Of a stretch of DNA of 64,000 nt, positions 16,808 to 24,606 are shown piece by piece. Made by a program: the position numbers and the translations under genes. This DNA comes from Dehalococcoidia bacterium (lineage in GTDB: Bacteria; Chloroflexota; Dehalococcoidia; Bin125), in NCBI GenBank assembly GCA_022826965.1, contig JAJDTU010000002.1, forward strand, positions 1 through 64,000, given 5' to 3'. The notes beneath the pieces were generated by a model. It was given only the letters and a program-made list of their open reading frames with translations, was not told the origin of the DNA and made no database searches. The first letter of the stretch is position 1. Every line of letters begins with the position of its first letter.

Positions 16808-16813
16808 AGTATA
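16808..16813 (-). promoter_or_regulatory. Putative -10 box TATACT of the ABC transporter operon
   Basis: TATACT preceded by GTG lies about 65 bases before the binding-protein start. It is the closest match to a sigma-70 -10 element in this gap and resembles GTGTATAGT before nusA. No clear -35. Confidence 0.42.
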
Positions 16814-16873
16814 CACAGATGAGAGCACGGATATGGCGCTCATCTGAACTCCGATGACCTCGGATTCGGACAC

Positions 16874-18094
16874 CTAGCGCTTTGACTCAGGCACCTCGAA
16901 GTTAAACAGCCGGGCGCCGTTCAACCCGAGGATCTTCGCGCGTTCCTCGTCCGACAAATCGCCCATCGTGCGCTCGATCGCGGCCGCAGAGTGGGGCCAC
17001 GAGCCCTCGTGGTGCGGGTAGTCGTTCGCCCAGAGCAGGTTGTCGATCAGGTCGTACTTGCGGGCCAGGTCGATGCCCGGGCCGTCGTCCTGGAACGAAC
17101 CGAAGCAGTGCGCCCGGTAGTAGTCCGAGGGCAGACCCTCGAGCTTGGGGAAGGCCCACATGTGGTGCTTGTGGTACGCCTCGTCCATCGCGGTCAACGC
17201 CCACGGTATCCAGCCGATTCCGGCCTCAATCGTTCCCGCCCGCAGTCCGGGGAAGCGCTGGAACACGCCCGAGGCGCACATGTTGATGACTGGCTCCATG
17301 GTCATCGCCAGCGAGTGGAAGACGTAGTTCGTGACCGCGCCGCCGTTGCCGCGCGCGCCGCGCGGGTCGCGTCCGGTCGAGACGTGGAACGTGATCGGCA
17401 GGCCGGTCTCCTCGACCGCCGCCCAGAGCGGGTCGAACTCCGGCAGGTTGTAGTTGCGGGAGTCTTCGCCGGTCGGTCCCCAGACGGGCTTGGCCGGGAA
17501 GGAGAAGCCGCGGAAGCCGCGCTCGGCCGAACGCTGGATCTCGGCGATCGCGCCGGGGATGTCGCCCGTGGCCACGCAGGCCAGCGGGGAGGAACGGTCG
17601 TAGGTGTCGCCGAACGTCTCCCAGGCCCAGTCGTTCCAGGCGCTGCACATCGCGTTGGCGAAGACCGGGTCGTCGGTCGCCCACATCGAGAGCCCCTTGT
17701 TGGGGAAGATGATCTCGGCGTCGACGCCGTCGCGGTCCATGTCCCGCACGCGCTCTTCGGGGAAGGCGTTGCCGTGCTTGTCGCGGACGAGGTCCTCGCC
17801 GGCCAGCTTGAGATCGCGAATCTTGGTCGGGCGGTGGCCTTCGGTGACCTGCCAACGGACGCCGTCCTCGTCTACCTCAATACGTGGCAGCCGATGGCGG
17901 TACTTCTCTTCAACGCGGCGTTCCCAGAGGTCAACCGGCTCATGCACGTGGCAGTCGGCCGAGACCATGAAGTACTTGTTCGGGTCGTCCGGACGCGCCG
18001 TGCGGGTCCAGCCCTCAACGCCCGGCGTGACCGTGCGATGTTCTGGAATCTCATATCCAACCGGGTCGGCCGAAGCTCGTTCAGCGGTAACCAT
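16874..18094 (-). CDS. Amidohydrolase family protein (amidohydrolase_2, ACMSD-like)
   Basis: A 406-residue TIM-barrel metal enzyme. The metal-binding HxH is in SADCHVHEP, a further histidine in ITFHVSTGRD, and the active-site aspartate in LLWANDYPHHEG, the pattern of amidohydrolase_2 proteins. This family includes decarboxylases such as ACMSD and gamma-resorcylate decarboxylase as well as hydrolases, so the reaction may be a decarboxylation or a hydrolysis of an aromatic or amide compound. GGAAGGA lies before ATG 18094. Downstream partners are not obvious; a repeat element separates it from the crotonase operon. Confidence 0.86.
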   Translation of the reverse strand: MVTAERASADPVGYEIPEHRTVTPGVEGWTRTARPDDPNKYFMVSADCHVHEPVDLWERRVEEKYRHRLPRIEVDEDGVRWQVTEGHRPTKIRDLKLAGEDLVRDKHGNAFPEERVRDMDRDGVDAEIIFPNKGLSMWATDDPVFANAMCSAWNDWAWETFGDTYDRSSPLACVATGDIPGAIAEIQRSAERGFRGFSFPAKPVWGPTGEDSRNYNLPEFDPLWAAVEETGLPITFHVSTGRDPRGARGNGGAVTNYVFHSLAMTMEPVINMCASGVFQRFPGLRAGTIEAGIGWIPWALTAMDEAYHKHHMWAFPKLEGLPSDYYRAHCFGSFQDDGPGIDLARKYDLIDNLLWANDYPHHEGSWPHSAAAIERTMGDLSDEERAKILGLNGARLFNFEVPESKR

Positions 18095-18211
18095 GCACGA
18101 ATCCTTCCGGGCAGACCGAGCCTGCCTTCTATCTGCAGTTGTTGGCAGTCTAGCCGACAGACGGCAATGTCACTTCGTTGTGAGCACGTCTCTTCTGCCC
18201 CGCTGAGTGAG

Positions 18212-18298
18212 CTGCCGCGGAGCGGCAGAAGGAGGTCGCAGGCAGCGGAGGAACCCCCTCTGTCGCTTCGCGACATCTCCCCCTTCGGAAGGGGGAGA
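18212..18298. repeat. Composite palindromic repeat (three hairpins)
   Basis: Three perfect hairpins lie in a row: CTGCCGC/GCGGCAG (18212-18228), TGTCGC/GCGACA around TTC (18261-18275) and TCTCCCCCTT/AAGGGGGAGA around CGG (18276-18298). This layout is the widespread CCCCTCTGTCGC-type intergenic repeat. It fills most of the longest non-coding gap (18095-18320) and may end the small orphan gene's transcript. Confidence 0.65.
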
Positions 18299-18320
18299 AA
18301 TTCTGACCGAAGCCAGAATC

Positions 18321-18632
18321 CTACGGTTGCGAGAGATCCAAGCGCGAATGCGGACCAGGATGGTCGTAGTCCAGATCGATCGTCTCGATAGTGCCGCTGT
18401 CGGGCAGCGGCAGGTCGATGTATTCCGGATCGAGGCCTTCCGAGGGCCAGAAGCGCAGGCGCACGCCGACAGCGTCGGCGGGCGGCTCGTGCGTTGTTTC
18501 GCCACCGCCGCGGCCGGAGTGGAACCAGTCGCCCTCGGTCTCGCCGTCGCCGACCAGCCAGGAGCCGAACCAGGGCATCGGCTGGCCGAAATCGGATGTC
18601 TGCTCGTGCCAGACGATCTTGAGCGTCGACAT
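18321..18632 (-). CDS. Conserved-looking hypothetical protein, 103 residues
   Basis: A small acidic protein rich in Trp, Pro and Gly (for example QPMPWFGSWLVGDGE), ending LDYDHPGPHSRLDLSQP. No signal peptide or membrane segment. Its start lies three bases after the stop of the crotonase gene on the same strand, so it is the last gene of that transcript. Base composition is like its neighbours. No family recognised; the beta-prone, aromatic composition could suit a small binding or cupin-like fold, but that is a guess. Confidence 0.65.
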   Translation of the reverse strand: MSTLKIVWHEQTSDFGQPMPWFGSWLVGDGETEGDWFHSGRGGGETTHEPPADAVGVRLRFWPSEGLDPEYIDLPLPDSGTIETIDLDYDHPGPHSRLDLSQP

Positions 18633-18635
18633 GGA

Positions 18636-19508
18636 CTATGTATCCGTGAAATTGGGCAGGCGCTTCTCGGAGAATGCCTTGGGACCCTCGATCGAGTCAT
18701 TCATGCCTTGCAGGTTCTGCTCGATCGCGGCGCCGAACTGCTGGGCCATCAGCGGTTCCATGTAGTACCCGCGGTACAGCGCCTGCTTCATGTTCCGTAC
18801 CGCTTGCGGCGCGAGGTAGAGCATCCGTCGCGCGTACGCGAGCGCGGTCTCCAGCAGCATCTCTTGAGGCACGACGCGCTGCACCCAACCGAGCTGGTGG
18901 CAGCGCTCGGCGTCGTACTGCGTGTCGCCCCAGAGCGTCAACTCCATCGCCGATCCAAGCCCGATCTGACGCGTGAGCGGAATCATCCAGCCGGCTCCGC
19001 CCATGTTCCAGCGCGCCTCGGCAATCCCGACCTTTGCTTCCTCCGACATGATCCGGATGTCGCATTGCATCGCGAACATGAACCCGCCCGCCACGGCCCA
19101 GCCGTTGATCGCGGCGATCGTCGGTTTCCAGAGGTTGAGCGCCTCCGAAAGCGGCACCGCGCTCTTGCGCCGATCGGGGACATGCACAGGCGACGGTCGG
19201 CCGTCGCGCTCCGCCTCGCGGGTCACCGCGGTGTTGATCAGGTCGGCGCCGGCGCAGAATGCTCGTCCGGCGCCGGTCAGCACGGCGCAACGCGCATTCG
19301 GGTCGTCGCGGTACTCGACAAATGCGTCGTACAACGCCTCACCCAGGCCGTCGCCGATTGAGTTGAGGCGATGCGGCCGATTCAGGGTGATCAGGTAGAT
19401 CCCGCCATCTTCCAGCTTTTCGACCTTCACCACCGGACCGAACGTCTCCTGCGGCGTCGATCGATTGTGCTTCGCCGGGTCGTAGGTTTCGTACTCTTGC
19501 GCGGCCAT
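18636..19508 (-). CDS. Enoyl-CoA hydratase/isomerase family protein (crotonase)
   Basis: A 290-residue crotonase. An N-terminal extension of about 30 residues (MAAQEYETYDPAKHNRST) precedes the fold. The oxyanion-hole segment is TGAGRAFCAGADLINT, and the second is INGWAVAGGFMFAMQCDI. The region of the catalytic glutamates reads EARWNMGGAG, as in carnitinyl-CoA dehydratase-like and other diverged crotonases. GAGGACAGA lies just before ATG 19508. The 103-residue orphan is translated right after it. It processes an acyl-CoA; which one cannot be said. Confidence 0.88.
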   Translation of the reverse strand: MAAQEYETYDPAKHNRSTPQETFGPVVKVEKLEDGGIYLITLNRPHRLNSIGDGLGEALYDAFVEYRDDPNARCAVLTGAGRAFCAGADLINTAVTREAERDGRPSPVHVPDRRKSAVPLSEALNLWKPTIAAINGWAVAGGFMFAMQCDIRIMSEEAKVGIAEARWNMGGAGWMIPLTRQIGLGSAMELTLWGDTQYDAERCHQLGWVQRVVPQEMLLETALAYARRMLYLAPQAVRNMKQALYRGYYMEPLMAQQFGAAIEQNLQGMNDSIEGPKAFSEKRLPNFTDT

Positions 19509-19620
19509 GATTCTGTCCTCGGGTCGCCGGTGGAATCTGTGTCCGCCGGAGCGGTATCGATCAGCATCCGCACGATAATCTACCGCTCGTATCACTACGA
19601 ATGCTCGGAGCCAGACGTTC

Positions 19621-20247
19621 ATGACGACGGCAGCAGACCTCGGAAACGGTCAGTCACCTATCGACATCACGGATTGGGTTGCGTCAGCGGAGGCCGCGCC
19701 CGAGATCGCCTACGGCAGCGACGCGATCCGCGTCGAGCGAGTGCAGGGTCTACCGATGATTCACTTCGATCGCGGCAGTGAACTGCTGCTCGGCGATGAC
19801 CGCTTCCGGCTGCTCCAGCTCCACTGGCACACGCCGGCGGAACACACGATCGACGCGGACGAGTTCGATGCCGAGGTTCATTTCGTCCACATCAACCAGC
19901 GAGACGAACTGCTCGTGGTCGGCGTCGTCTACCGAGTTGGCGACGGGGACCAGAGCCTGCAACGGATCATCGATCAGACGCCTGCTGCCGGTCAGGAGGA
20001 CGGCGTCGTCCCGTCGCTCTCGGCGGCCGACCACGCGCCGCAATCGAACGGCTTCTATCACTACACGGGCTCACTCACTGCCGCGCCGTTCAGCGAACCG
20101 GTCCAGTGGTATCTGGCCCGCACGACCGGAACACTTTCACGGCGCCAGTTCGAGCAACTTCAGGCACTGACCGGCGGTCCCAACGCACGTCCGCTACAGG
20201 CTCGAAACGAGCGCAGCATCGTCTGTGTCGGTTGCATTGGGTCGTGA
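19621..20247 (+). CDS. Alpha-type carbonic anhydrase, cytosolic
   Basis: A 208-residue alpha-carbonic anhydrase interconverting carbon dioxide and bicarbonate. The family start NGQSPIDI is present. The three zinc histidines are in LLQLHWHTPAEH (two) and AEVHFVH (third), the gate-keeper glutamate in AEHT, and Thr199 in GSLTAAPF. Bacterial alpha enzymes are normally exported, but no signal peptide is seen. At the place of the proton-shuttle His64 the alignment gives Leu (QGLPMIHF), which would slow catalysis. It is divergent from the crotonase gene and followed by a carboxylesterase gene. Confidence 0.85.
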   Translation: MTTAADLGNGQSPIDITDWVASAEAAPEIAYGSDAIRVERVQGLPMIHFDRGSELLLGDDRFRLLQLHWHTPAEHTIDADEFDAEVHFVHINQRDELLVVGVVYRVGDGDQSLQRIIDQTPAAGQEDGVVPSLSAADHAPQSNGFYHYTGSLTAAPFSEPVQWYLARTTGTLSRRQFEQLQALTGGPNARPLQARNERSIVCVGCIGS

Positions 20248-20299
20248 CGCCTCAGCGCTACCATCGAGCCAACTCACTTCACTAGCGCGGACGACGATT

Positions 20300-21832
20300 A
20301 TGCCTCCTCAGGTCAGCACATCTCTCGGCACACTGCAGGGCGCGGAGGATGACGGTTGCGTTGTCTTTCGCGGCGTGCCGTTCGCCCAGCCGCCGGTCGG
20401 CGAGCTGCGCTGGCGGCCGCCGGAGCCGATGGACCCGTGGGACGGCGTTCGCGACGCGATGGAGTTCTCGGCCTCAGCGATGCAGCGGCAGATACCCGGA
20501 GATGTCGGAGACCTGATCGGGATTCCCGCACAGACGCAGTCCGAGGACTGCCTCTATCTCAACGTCTGGACACCGGCCTGCGACAGTCGCAAGCGGCCCG
20601 TGATGGTCTGGATTCACGGCGGCGGCAACACGGTCGGATCGGGCACACAGCCGCGCATCGACGGGCGCAAGCTGGCCATCACCGGCGACGTCGTCGTTGT
20701 GACGCTGAACTACCGTCTCGGCGTCCTGGGTTGGATGCACGCGCCGATCCTCGGCGCCTACGGCAACGAGGGACTGCTCGATCAGATCGCCGCGCTGTTC
20801 TGGGTCCGACGCGAGATCGAGGCCTTCGGCGGTGACTCCGCGAATGTGACCGTCTTTGGACAATCGGCGGGCGGATTCGACATCGCCCACCTGATGGCGA
20901 TGCCGGCCGCCACCGGCGCTTTCGACAAGGCAATCCCGATGAGCGGCTCGCTGATCTACACGATCACCAAGGTCGAGGCGCGCGCCGTGGCCGAGCGGTT
21001 CCTGATGCGGTTCGGCGGCTGGGAGGATCCGGATCGAATGCGCGGAGTCAGCGCCCACGACCTCATCGACTACCAGGCCGAGCTGACCGGCGGTGGATTC
21101 GGAGGCGCGAGGTTCGGTCCCGTGGCTGACGGCTACTCGCTCGGTCTCGACGCGGAAGCGCGGATCGGCGCGGGCATCCAGACGCGGGGCATGCCGTTGA
21201 TGATCGGTCACACCAGGGACGAGTTCAATCTCTTCTCTGCCGCCGCCCAGGCCGAACGCGAGATGACCGACAACGACCTGCTCGCCGCAGCCACGGCGCC
21301 GTTCGGCGGCATGCGGGCAGCCGAGGGCATCGACCGCTATCAGCGGGCGCGAGACGCCCGTGGTGAGCCGACCGACAACCACTCCGTCTGGAACGCGATC
21401 ATGACCGACTCGATGTTCCGCATCCCGGCGGTCCGGACGGCCGAGGCGCAAGGTCGGCACACCGAAGGCGTCTGGAGCTACCGCTTCGACTACCCCTCGC
21501 CCGCCCACGACGGTCGTCTCGGCAGTTGCCACTCGCTCGACATCCCCTTCATCTGGGGCACGTACGAGGCCGACAACATGAAGCGCTTCTGCGGTGAAGC
21601 ATCACCGGAGCTCGCAGCGCTGTCGGAGACGATGATGCAGACCTACCTCGCCTTCGCCAAGACAGGAAATCCCAACAACGATCGGCTGCCGGACTGGCCG
21701 ACGTACAACCCAAATGAACGCGCAGTAATGACGCTCAACCACGACTGCCAGGTCGTCGACGCGCCCGGAGACGAAGAGCGAGACTTCTGGGCCTCATTGG
21801 CGCCGAGGGAGCTGTCCAGAGTCGGCGGCTAA
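20300..21832 (+). CDS. Type B carboxylesterase (para-nitrobenzyl esterase-like)
   Basis: A 510-residue alpha/beta-hydrolase of the carboxylesterase type B family. The oxyanion hole is in MVWIHGGGNTVGSG, the nucleophile serine in TVFGQSAGGFD, the acid Glu in GHTRDEFNLF, and the histidine in SCHSLDIPFIW. The early signature EDCLYLNVWTP is typical. No signal peptide, so it probably cleaves esters or carbamates inside the cell. ATG 20300 gives the expected start (VSTSLGTLQGAEDDGCVVFRG region). Its stop overlaps that of the convergent PIN toxin gene by four bases. Confidence 0.92.
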   Translation: MPPQVSTSLGTLQGAEDDGCVVFRGVPFAQPPVGELRWRPPEPMDPWDGVRDAMEFSASAMQRQIPGDVGDLIGIPAQTQSEDCLYLNVWTPACDSRKRPVMVWIHGGGNTVGSGTQPRIDGRKLAITGDVVVVTLNYRLGVLGWMHAPILGAYGNEGLLDQIAALFWVRREIEAFGGDSANVTVFGQSAGGFDIAHLMAMPAATGAFDKAIPMSGSLIYTITKVEARAVAERFLMRFGGWEDPDRMRGVSAHDLIDYQAELTGGGFGGARFGPVADGYSLGLDAEARIGAGIQTRGMPLMIGHTRDEFNLFSAAAQAEREMTDNDLLAAATAPFGGMRAAEGIDRYQRARDARGEPTDNHSVWNAIMTDSMFRIPAVRTAEAQGRHTEGVWSYRFDYPSPAHDGRLGSCHSLDIPFIWGTYEADNMKRFCGEASPELAALSETMMQTYLAFAKTGNPNNDRLPDWPTYNPNERAVMTLNHDCQVVDAPGDEERDFWASLAPRELSRVGG

Positions 21833-22236
21833 GCGGAGGTTAAGTCCACGCCCGCAGTTCGGGCAGCACGGCTCAGGTCGTTGTCCAGCGTCGCCAAGTC
21901 CAATTGGCGCCGGGTTGCCAGCTCCAGGTACAGCGCGTCGTAGAAGCTCAGGTAGTGGTCTGCGGCCAACGAAAAGGTGTGGTCGAGCGCTGAATCAGCA
22001 TCGATCTCTATGGCCAGATCGTCCAGGTAGTGGAGACGTTGCCTTGCAACGCTTGGGCCGAGCCGGCCTCTGCGTTCGGCAACCAGAAGGGTGTTGGCTA
22101 CTTCGAATCGCCAATGCTGCGGTACCACTGCACCATCATGCTGAACCAGTCGGTGCACCGAGAGTGAGAGCGTGTCCTGCTCATCTTCCAGTAGCCAACC
22201 GATCGTGACTGATGCATCCAGGACAATCGGGCTCAC
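21829..22236 (-). CDS. PIN-domain ribonuclease toxin (VapC-like)
   Basis: A 135-residue PIN nuclease. The acidic residues of the active site are in IVLDASVTIGWLLEDE, HWRFEVANTLL, SFYDALYLELA and LATLDNDL. VapC toxins cleave tRNA or rRNA and are held by an antitoxin encoded just before them. The GTG at 22236 is chosen because it overlaps the antitoxin stop in a GTGA arrangement; a TTG one codon upstream is possible. The gene is convergent with the carboxylesterase. Confidence 0.88.
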   Translation of the reverse strand: MSPIVLDASVTIGWLLEDEQDTLSLSVHRLVQHDGAVVPQHWRFEVANTLLVAERRGRLGPSVARQRLHYLDDLAIEIDADSALDHTFSLAADHYLSFYDALYLELATRRQLDLATLDNDLSRAARTAGVDLTSA

Positions 22237-22514
22237 CAACGATGGCCTTCATGACGCCAGGCGAGAATCTCCTCACGCGTCACGTGAGTGGGCGACCAGG
22301 TCGCCTTCTCCTCCAGGAAGTCAGCCAATCCGGTCCAGCTCTCCTTCGTGTAAAACTCTGGTTTCGCCCCTGGCGACAACACCGCCAGGACCCTGTCCTC
22401 CGATGTGACGGCGATCGTCCCTCCCGCCTCAACACGAGCAAGCAACTCATCGAGACGACCTCTAAACTCGTCGATCGGACAAAGCACCCGGGTGCCGACA
22501 TCCTCAGCAACCAT
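22233..22514 (-). CDS. Phd/YefM-type antitoxin of the PIN pair
   Basis: A 93-residue protein with the Phd/YefM layout: an N-terminal DNA-binding half (EFRGRLDELLARVEAGGTIAV, shown by its helix and the TIAVTSEDRVLAVLSP strand) and a C-terminal half that would wrap the toxin (WTGLADFLEEKATW). Overlap with the toxin gene and order antitoxin-first support the assignment. GGGGA lies a few bases before ATG 22514. It should repress its own promoter and inactivate the PIN nuclease. Confidence 0.82.
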   Translation of the reverse strand: MVAEDVGTRVLCPIDEFRGRLDELLARVEAGGTIAVTSEDRVLAVLSPGAKPEFYTKESWTGLADFLEEKATWSPTHVTREEILAWRHEGHRW

Positions 22515-22657
22515 CTCAGTCCCCAATCTCGCCTCGCCAACAGATTACCCCGATTGTCTGCCGTCGTGCCCCGCTATCGCCAACAGCGTGCCCCGTTCTA
22601 GCATGCGATTCAACGGACACTGTCGACGAGCGACGTCGTGGGAAAGGCGGTACAACC

Positions 22658-23755
22658 ATGAAGATCGAAACCGGATTCGGCGGCGGCTGGCTCGGTGGGA
22701 TCGCCGAGCAAGCGAAAGCGCTTGAGGCGCGCGGCTTCGACTCGATCGTCGTGCCCGAGACCAAGCACAACTCGCTCTTCCAGATGATGATCGCGGCGGA
22801 ACACACGGAGCGCGTGGAGATCTCCTCGTCCGTGACGATCGCCTTCCCGCGCACCCCGCTGATCATGGCGCAGGCCGCCTGGGACATGCAGGAACTCTCC
22901 AAAGGCCGGATCAACCTCGGTCTCGGCAGCCAGGTCAAGGGTCACAACATCCGCCGCTTTGGCGGGACCTGGTCGCCGCCGGCCAAGCGGATGGAGGACT
23001 ACATCAACATGATGCGCGCCGTCTGGCACTCGTGGCAGACGGGCGAGCGTCCGGAGTACATCTCGGACAACTACACCTATACGCTGATGACGCCGATGTT
23101 CGATCCGGGTCCGATTCCCTACGACCCGCCCAAGATCTCCCTGGCCAACGTCGGACCGCTGATGGCCCAGGTCGCCGGCGCCTGCGCCGACGGTCTGCGA
23201 CCGCACGGCTTCATGACCCACAAGGTGATGATGGAGACCGTCATTCCCAACGTGGAAAAGGGCGCCAAGCGCGCCGGACGCACTCTGGATGACATCGACC
23301 TCGGCGTCGGTGGATTCATGGCGTTCGGTGAAACCGAGTCGGAAGTCGAGCAATCGATCGACGGCCTGCGCCGCGCGATCTCCTTCTACGGCTCGACGCG
23401 CTCATACCACCACATCTTCGAGGCGCATGGCTTCGATTCCCTGGGCATGCAGCTGCACGAGCTCTCGCTGAAGGGCGAATGGGACAAGATGGCCGACGCC
23501 GTCAACTTCGAGGTGGCGGCAGAGATGGCGCACGCTACGACCTGGGACGATCTGCCCAGGTACGTGAACAACAACCTGAGCTATGCCAGCCGGATCTCGC
23601 TGGGTCAATACGTGCGCCAGCAGCAAGAGGGCCGCAGCAGCTTCGGCTACCCCGGCTCAAGGGACGGCCACGCACCGCCAACCCTGACCGAGGAGCGCCT
23701 GACCTGGCTGATGGACGAGCTACGCCCATTGGGCGCGAATCCCGTGGTTGACTGA
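22658..23755 (+). CDS. LLM-class F420-dependent oxidoreductase (MSMEG_2256 type)
   Basis: A 365-residue luciferase-like TIM-barrel oxidoreductase. The sequence FDSIVVPETKHN, the segment ISSSVTIAFPRTPLIMAQAAWDM and INLGLGSQVKGHNIRRFG match the TIGR03617-type F420 enzymes. Such enzymes reduce or oxidise small organic compounds using deazaflavin F420 rather than FMN. Whether this organism makes F420 cannot be told from the window. GAAAGG lies upstream of the ATG at moderate distance. It starts the catabolic island, followed by a DinB-family protein and two CaiB genes on the same strand. Confidence 0.86.
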   Translation: MKIETGFGGGWLGGIAEQAKALEARGFDSIVVPETKHNSLFQMMIAAEHTERVEISSSVTIAFPRTPLIMAQAAWDMQELSKGRINLGLGSQVKGHNIRRFGGTWSPPAKRMEDYINMMRAVWHSWQTGERPEYISDNYTYTLMTPMFDPGPIPYDPPKISLANVGPLMAQVAGACADGLRPHGFMTHKVMMETVIPNVEKGAKRAGRTLDDIDLGVGGFMAFGETESEVEQSIDGLRRAISFYGSTRSYHHIFEAHGFDSLGMQLHELSLKGEWDKMADAVNFEVAAEMAHATTWDDLPRYVNNNLSYASRISLGQYVRQQQEGRSSFGYPGSRDGHAPPTLTEERLTWLMDELRPLGANPVVD

Positions 23756-23799
23756 GCGGCAGGAGCGCTCTCCTCCGGGAGAGTTCTCAGAACAGACCA

Positions 23800-24582
23800 A
23801 TGTCCGACCCATATCAACAACTCATCGACGACCTCGTCGCCGAGCAGCGATACCTCGACGCGCAACTCGTCGACCTCACGGATGACGTCTGGCAGAACGA
23901 CACGCCCTGTCGCGGCTGGATGGTGAGGGATGTGATTGCGCATCTCGCCGAGGTCGATGAGTCCGCCACCTCGGTGGCCAGCGGAGCCTCGCGGACGATG
24001 TCCGGCGGCGAACGCTCGAAGGACGGCACTCGCTCGGCCCTGCAGGACAGTTCGCGTCACATGACCCGCGTGCAGCTCGTCGATTGGTGGCGGGCCGCCC
24101 GCGATCGGATGGAAGTCGCTCTGCGCGCACGCGACGGCCGTGATCGGCTGCCATGGGCCGGACCGCCGATGAGCGCCCGCTCCTTCGCCACCGCTCGGTT
24201 GATGGAGTGCTGGTCACACGGCCTCGACGCGCTCGACGGCGCAGGGATTGAGCCGATCCACTCCGATCGGCTGCAGCACATCGCCCATCTCGGCTTCATC
24301 ACGCGCCAGTTCGCCTATCAGACGAGAGGCATGGAACCAAACGCCGAGCCGCTGCGCATCGAACTGACATTGCCGTCAGGCGCGGACTGGTTCCGCGGCG
24401 ACGAGGATGCGCCGAACGTGATCTCCGGCACGGCGGTTGACTTTTGCCGAGTCGCAACCCAGCGAATCCACTACAAAGACACCGATCTCGCGTACACACC
24501 CGGAGCGGCAGAAGAATTCCTCCAGGTCGCGCAGACGTTCGCCGGACCGCCCGGGGAGGGTCGCCCACGGCAGAGCCTGTAG
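23800..24582 (+). CDS. TIGR03084/mycothiol-dependent maleylpyruvate isomerase-like (DinB superfamily) protein
   Basis: A 260-residue four-helix-bundle protein of the DinB/MDMPI group. The metal-binding residues fit a His in VRDVIAHLAEVDES and Glu plus His in RLMECWSHGLDAL. The C-terminal part (from about residue 170) is a second small domain found in the TIGR03084 family. Relatives work with mycothiol or bacillithiol in isomerisation or transfer, but the activity of this group is not known. It lies 44 bases after the LLM gene and 24 bases before the first CaiB gene, so it is probably part of the same pathway. Confidence 0.78.
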   Translation: MSDPYQQLIDDLVAEQRYLDAQLVDLTDDVWQNDTPCRGWMVRDVIAHLAEVDESATSVASGASRTMSGGERSKDGTRSALQDSSRHMTRVQLVDWWRAARDRMEVALRARDGRDRLPWAGPPMSARSFATARLMECWSHGLDALDGAGIEPIHSDRLQHIAHLGFITRQFAYQTRGMEPNAEPLRIELTLPSGADWFRGDEDAPNVISGTAVDFCRVATQRIHYKDTDLAYTPGAAEEFLQVAQTFAGPPGEGRPRQSL

Positions 24583-24593
24583 GGAACTCGCGC

Positions 24594-24599
24594 TACCCT
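24594..24599 (+). promoter_or_regulatory. Putative leaderless -10 box TACCCT
   Basis: TACCCT ends seven bases before the CaiB ATG at 24607, with no Shine-Dalgarno sequence between. The same hexamer precedes two other leaderless candidates. Confidence 0.38.
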
Positions 24600-24606
24600 G
24601 CCGCTC

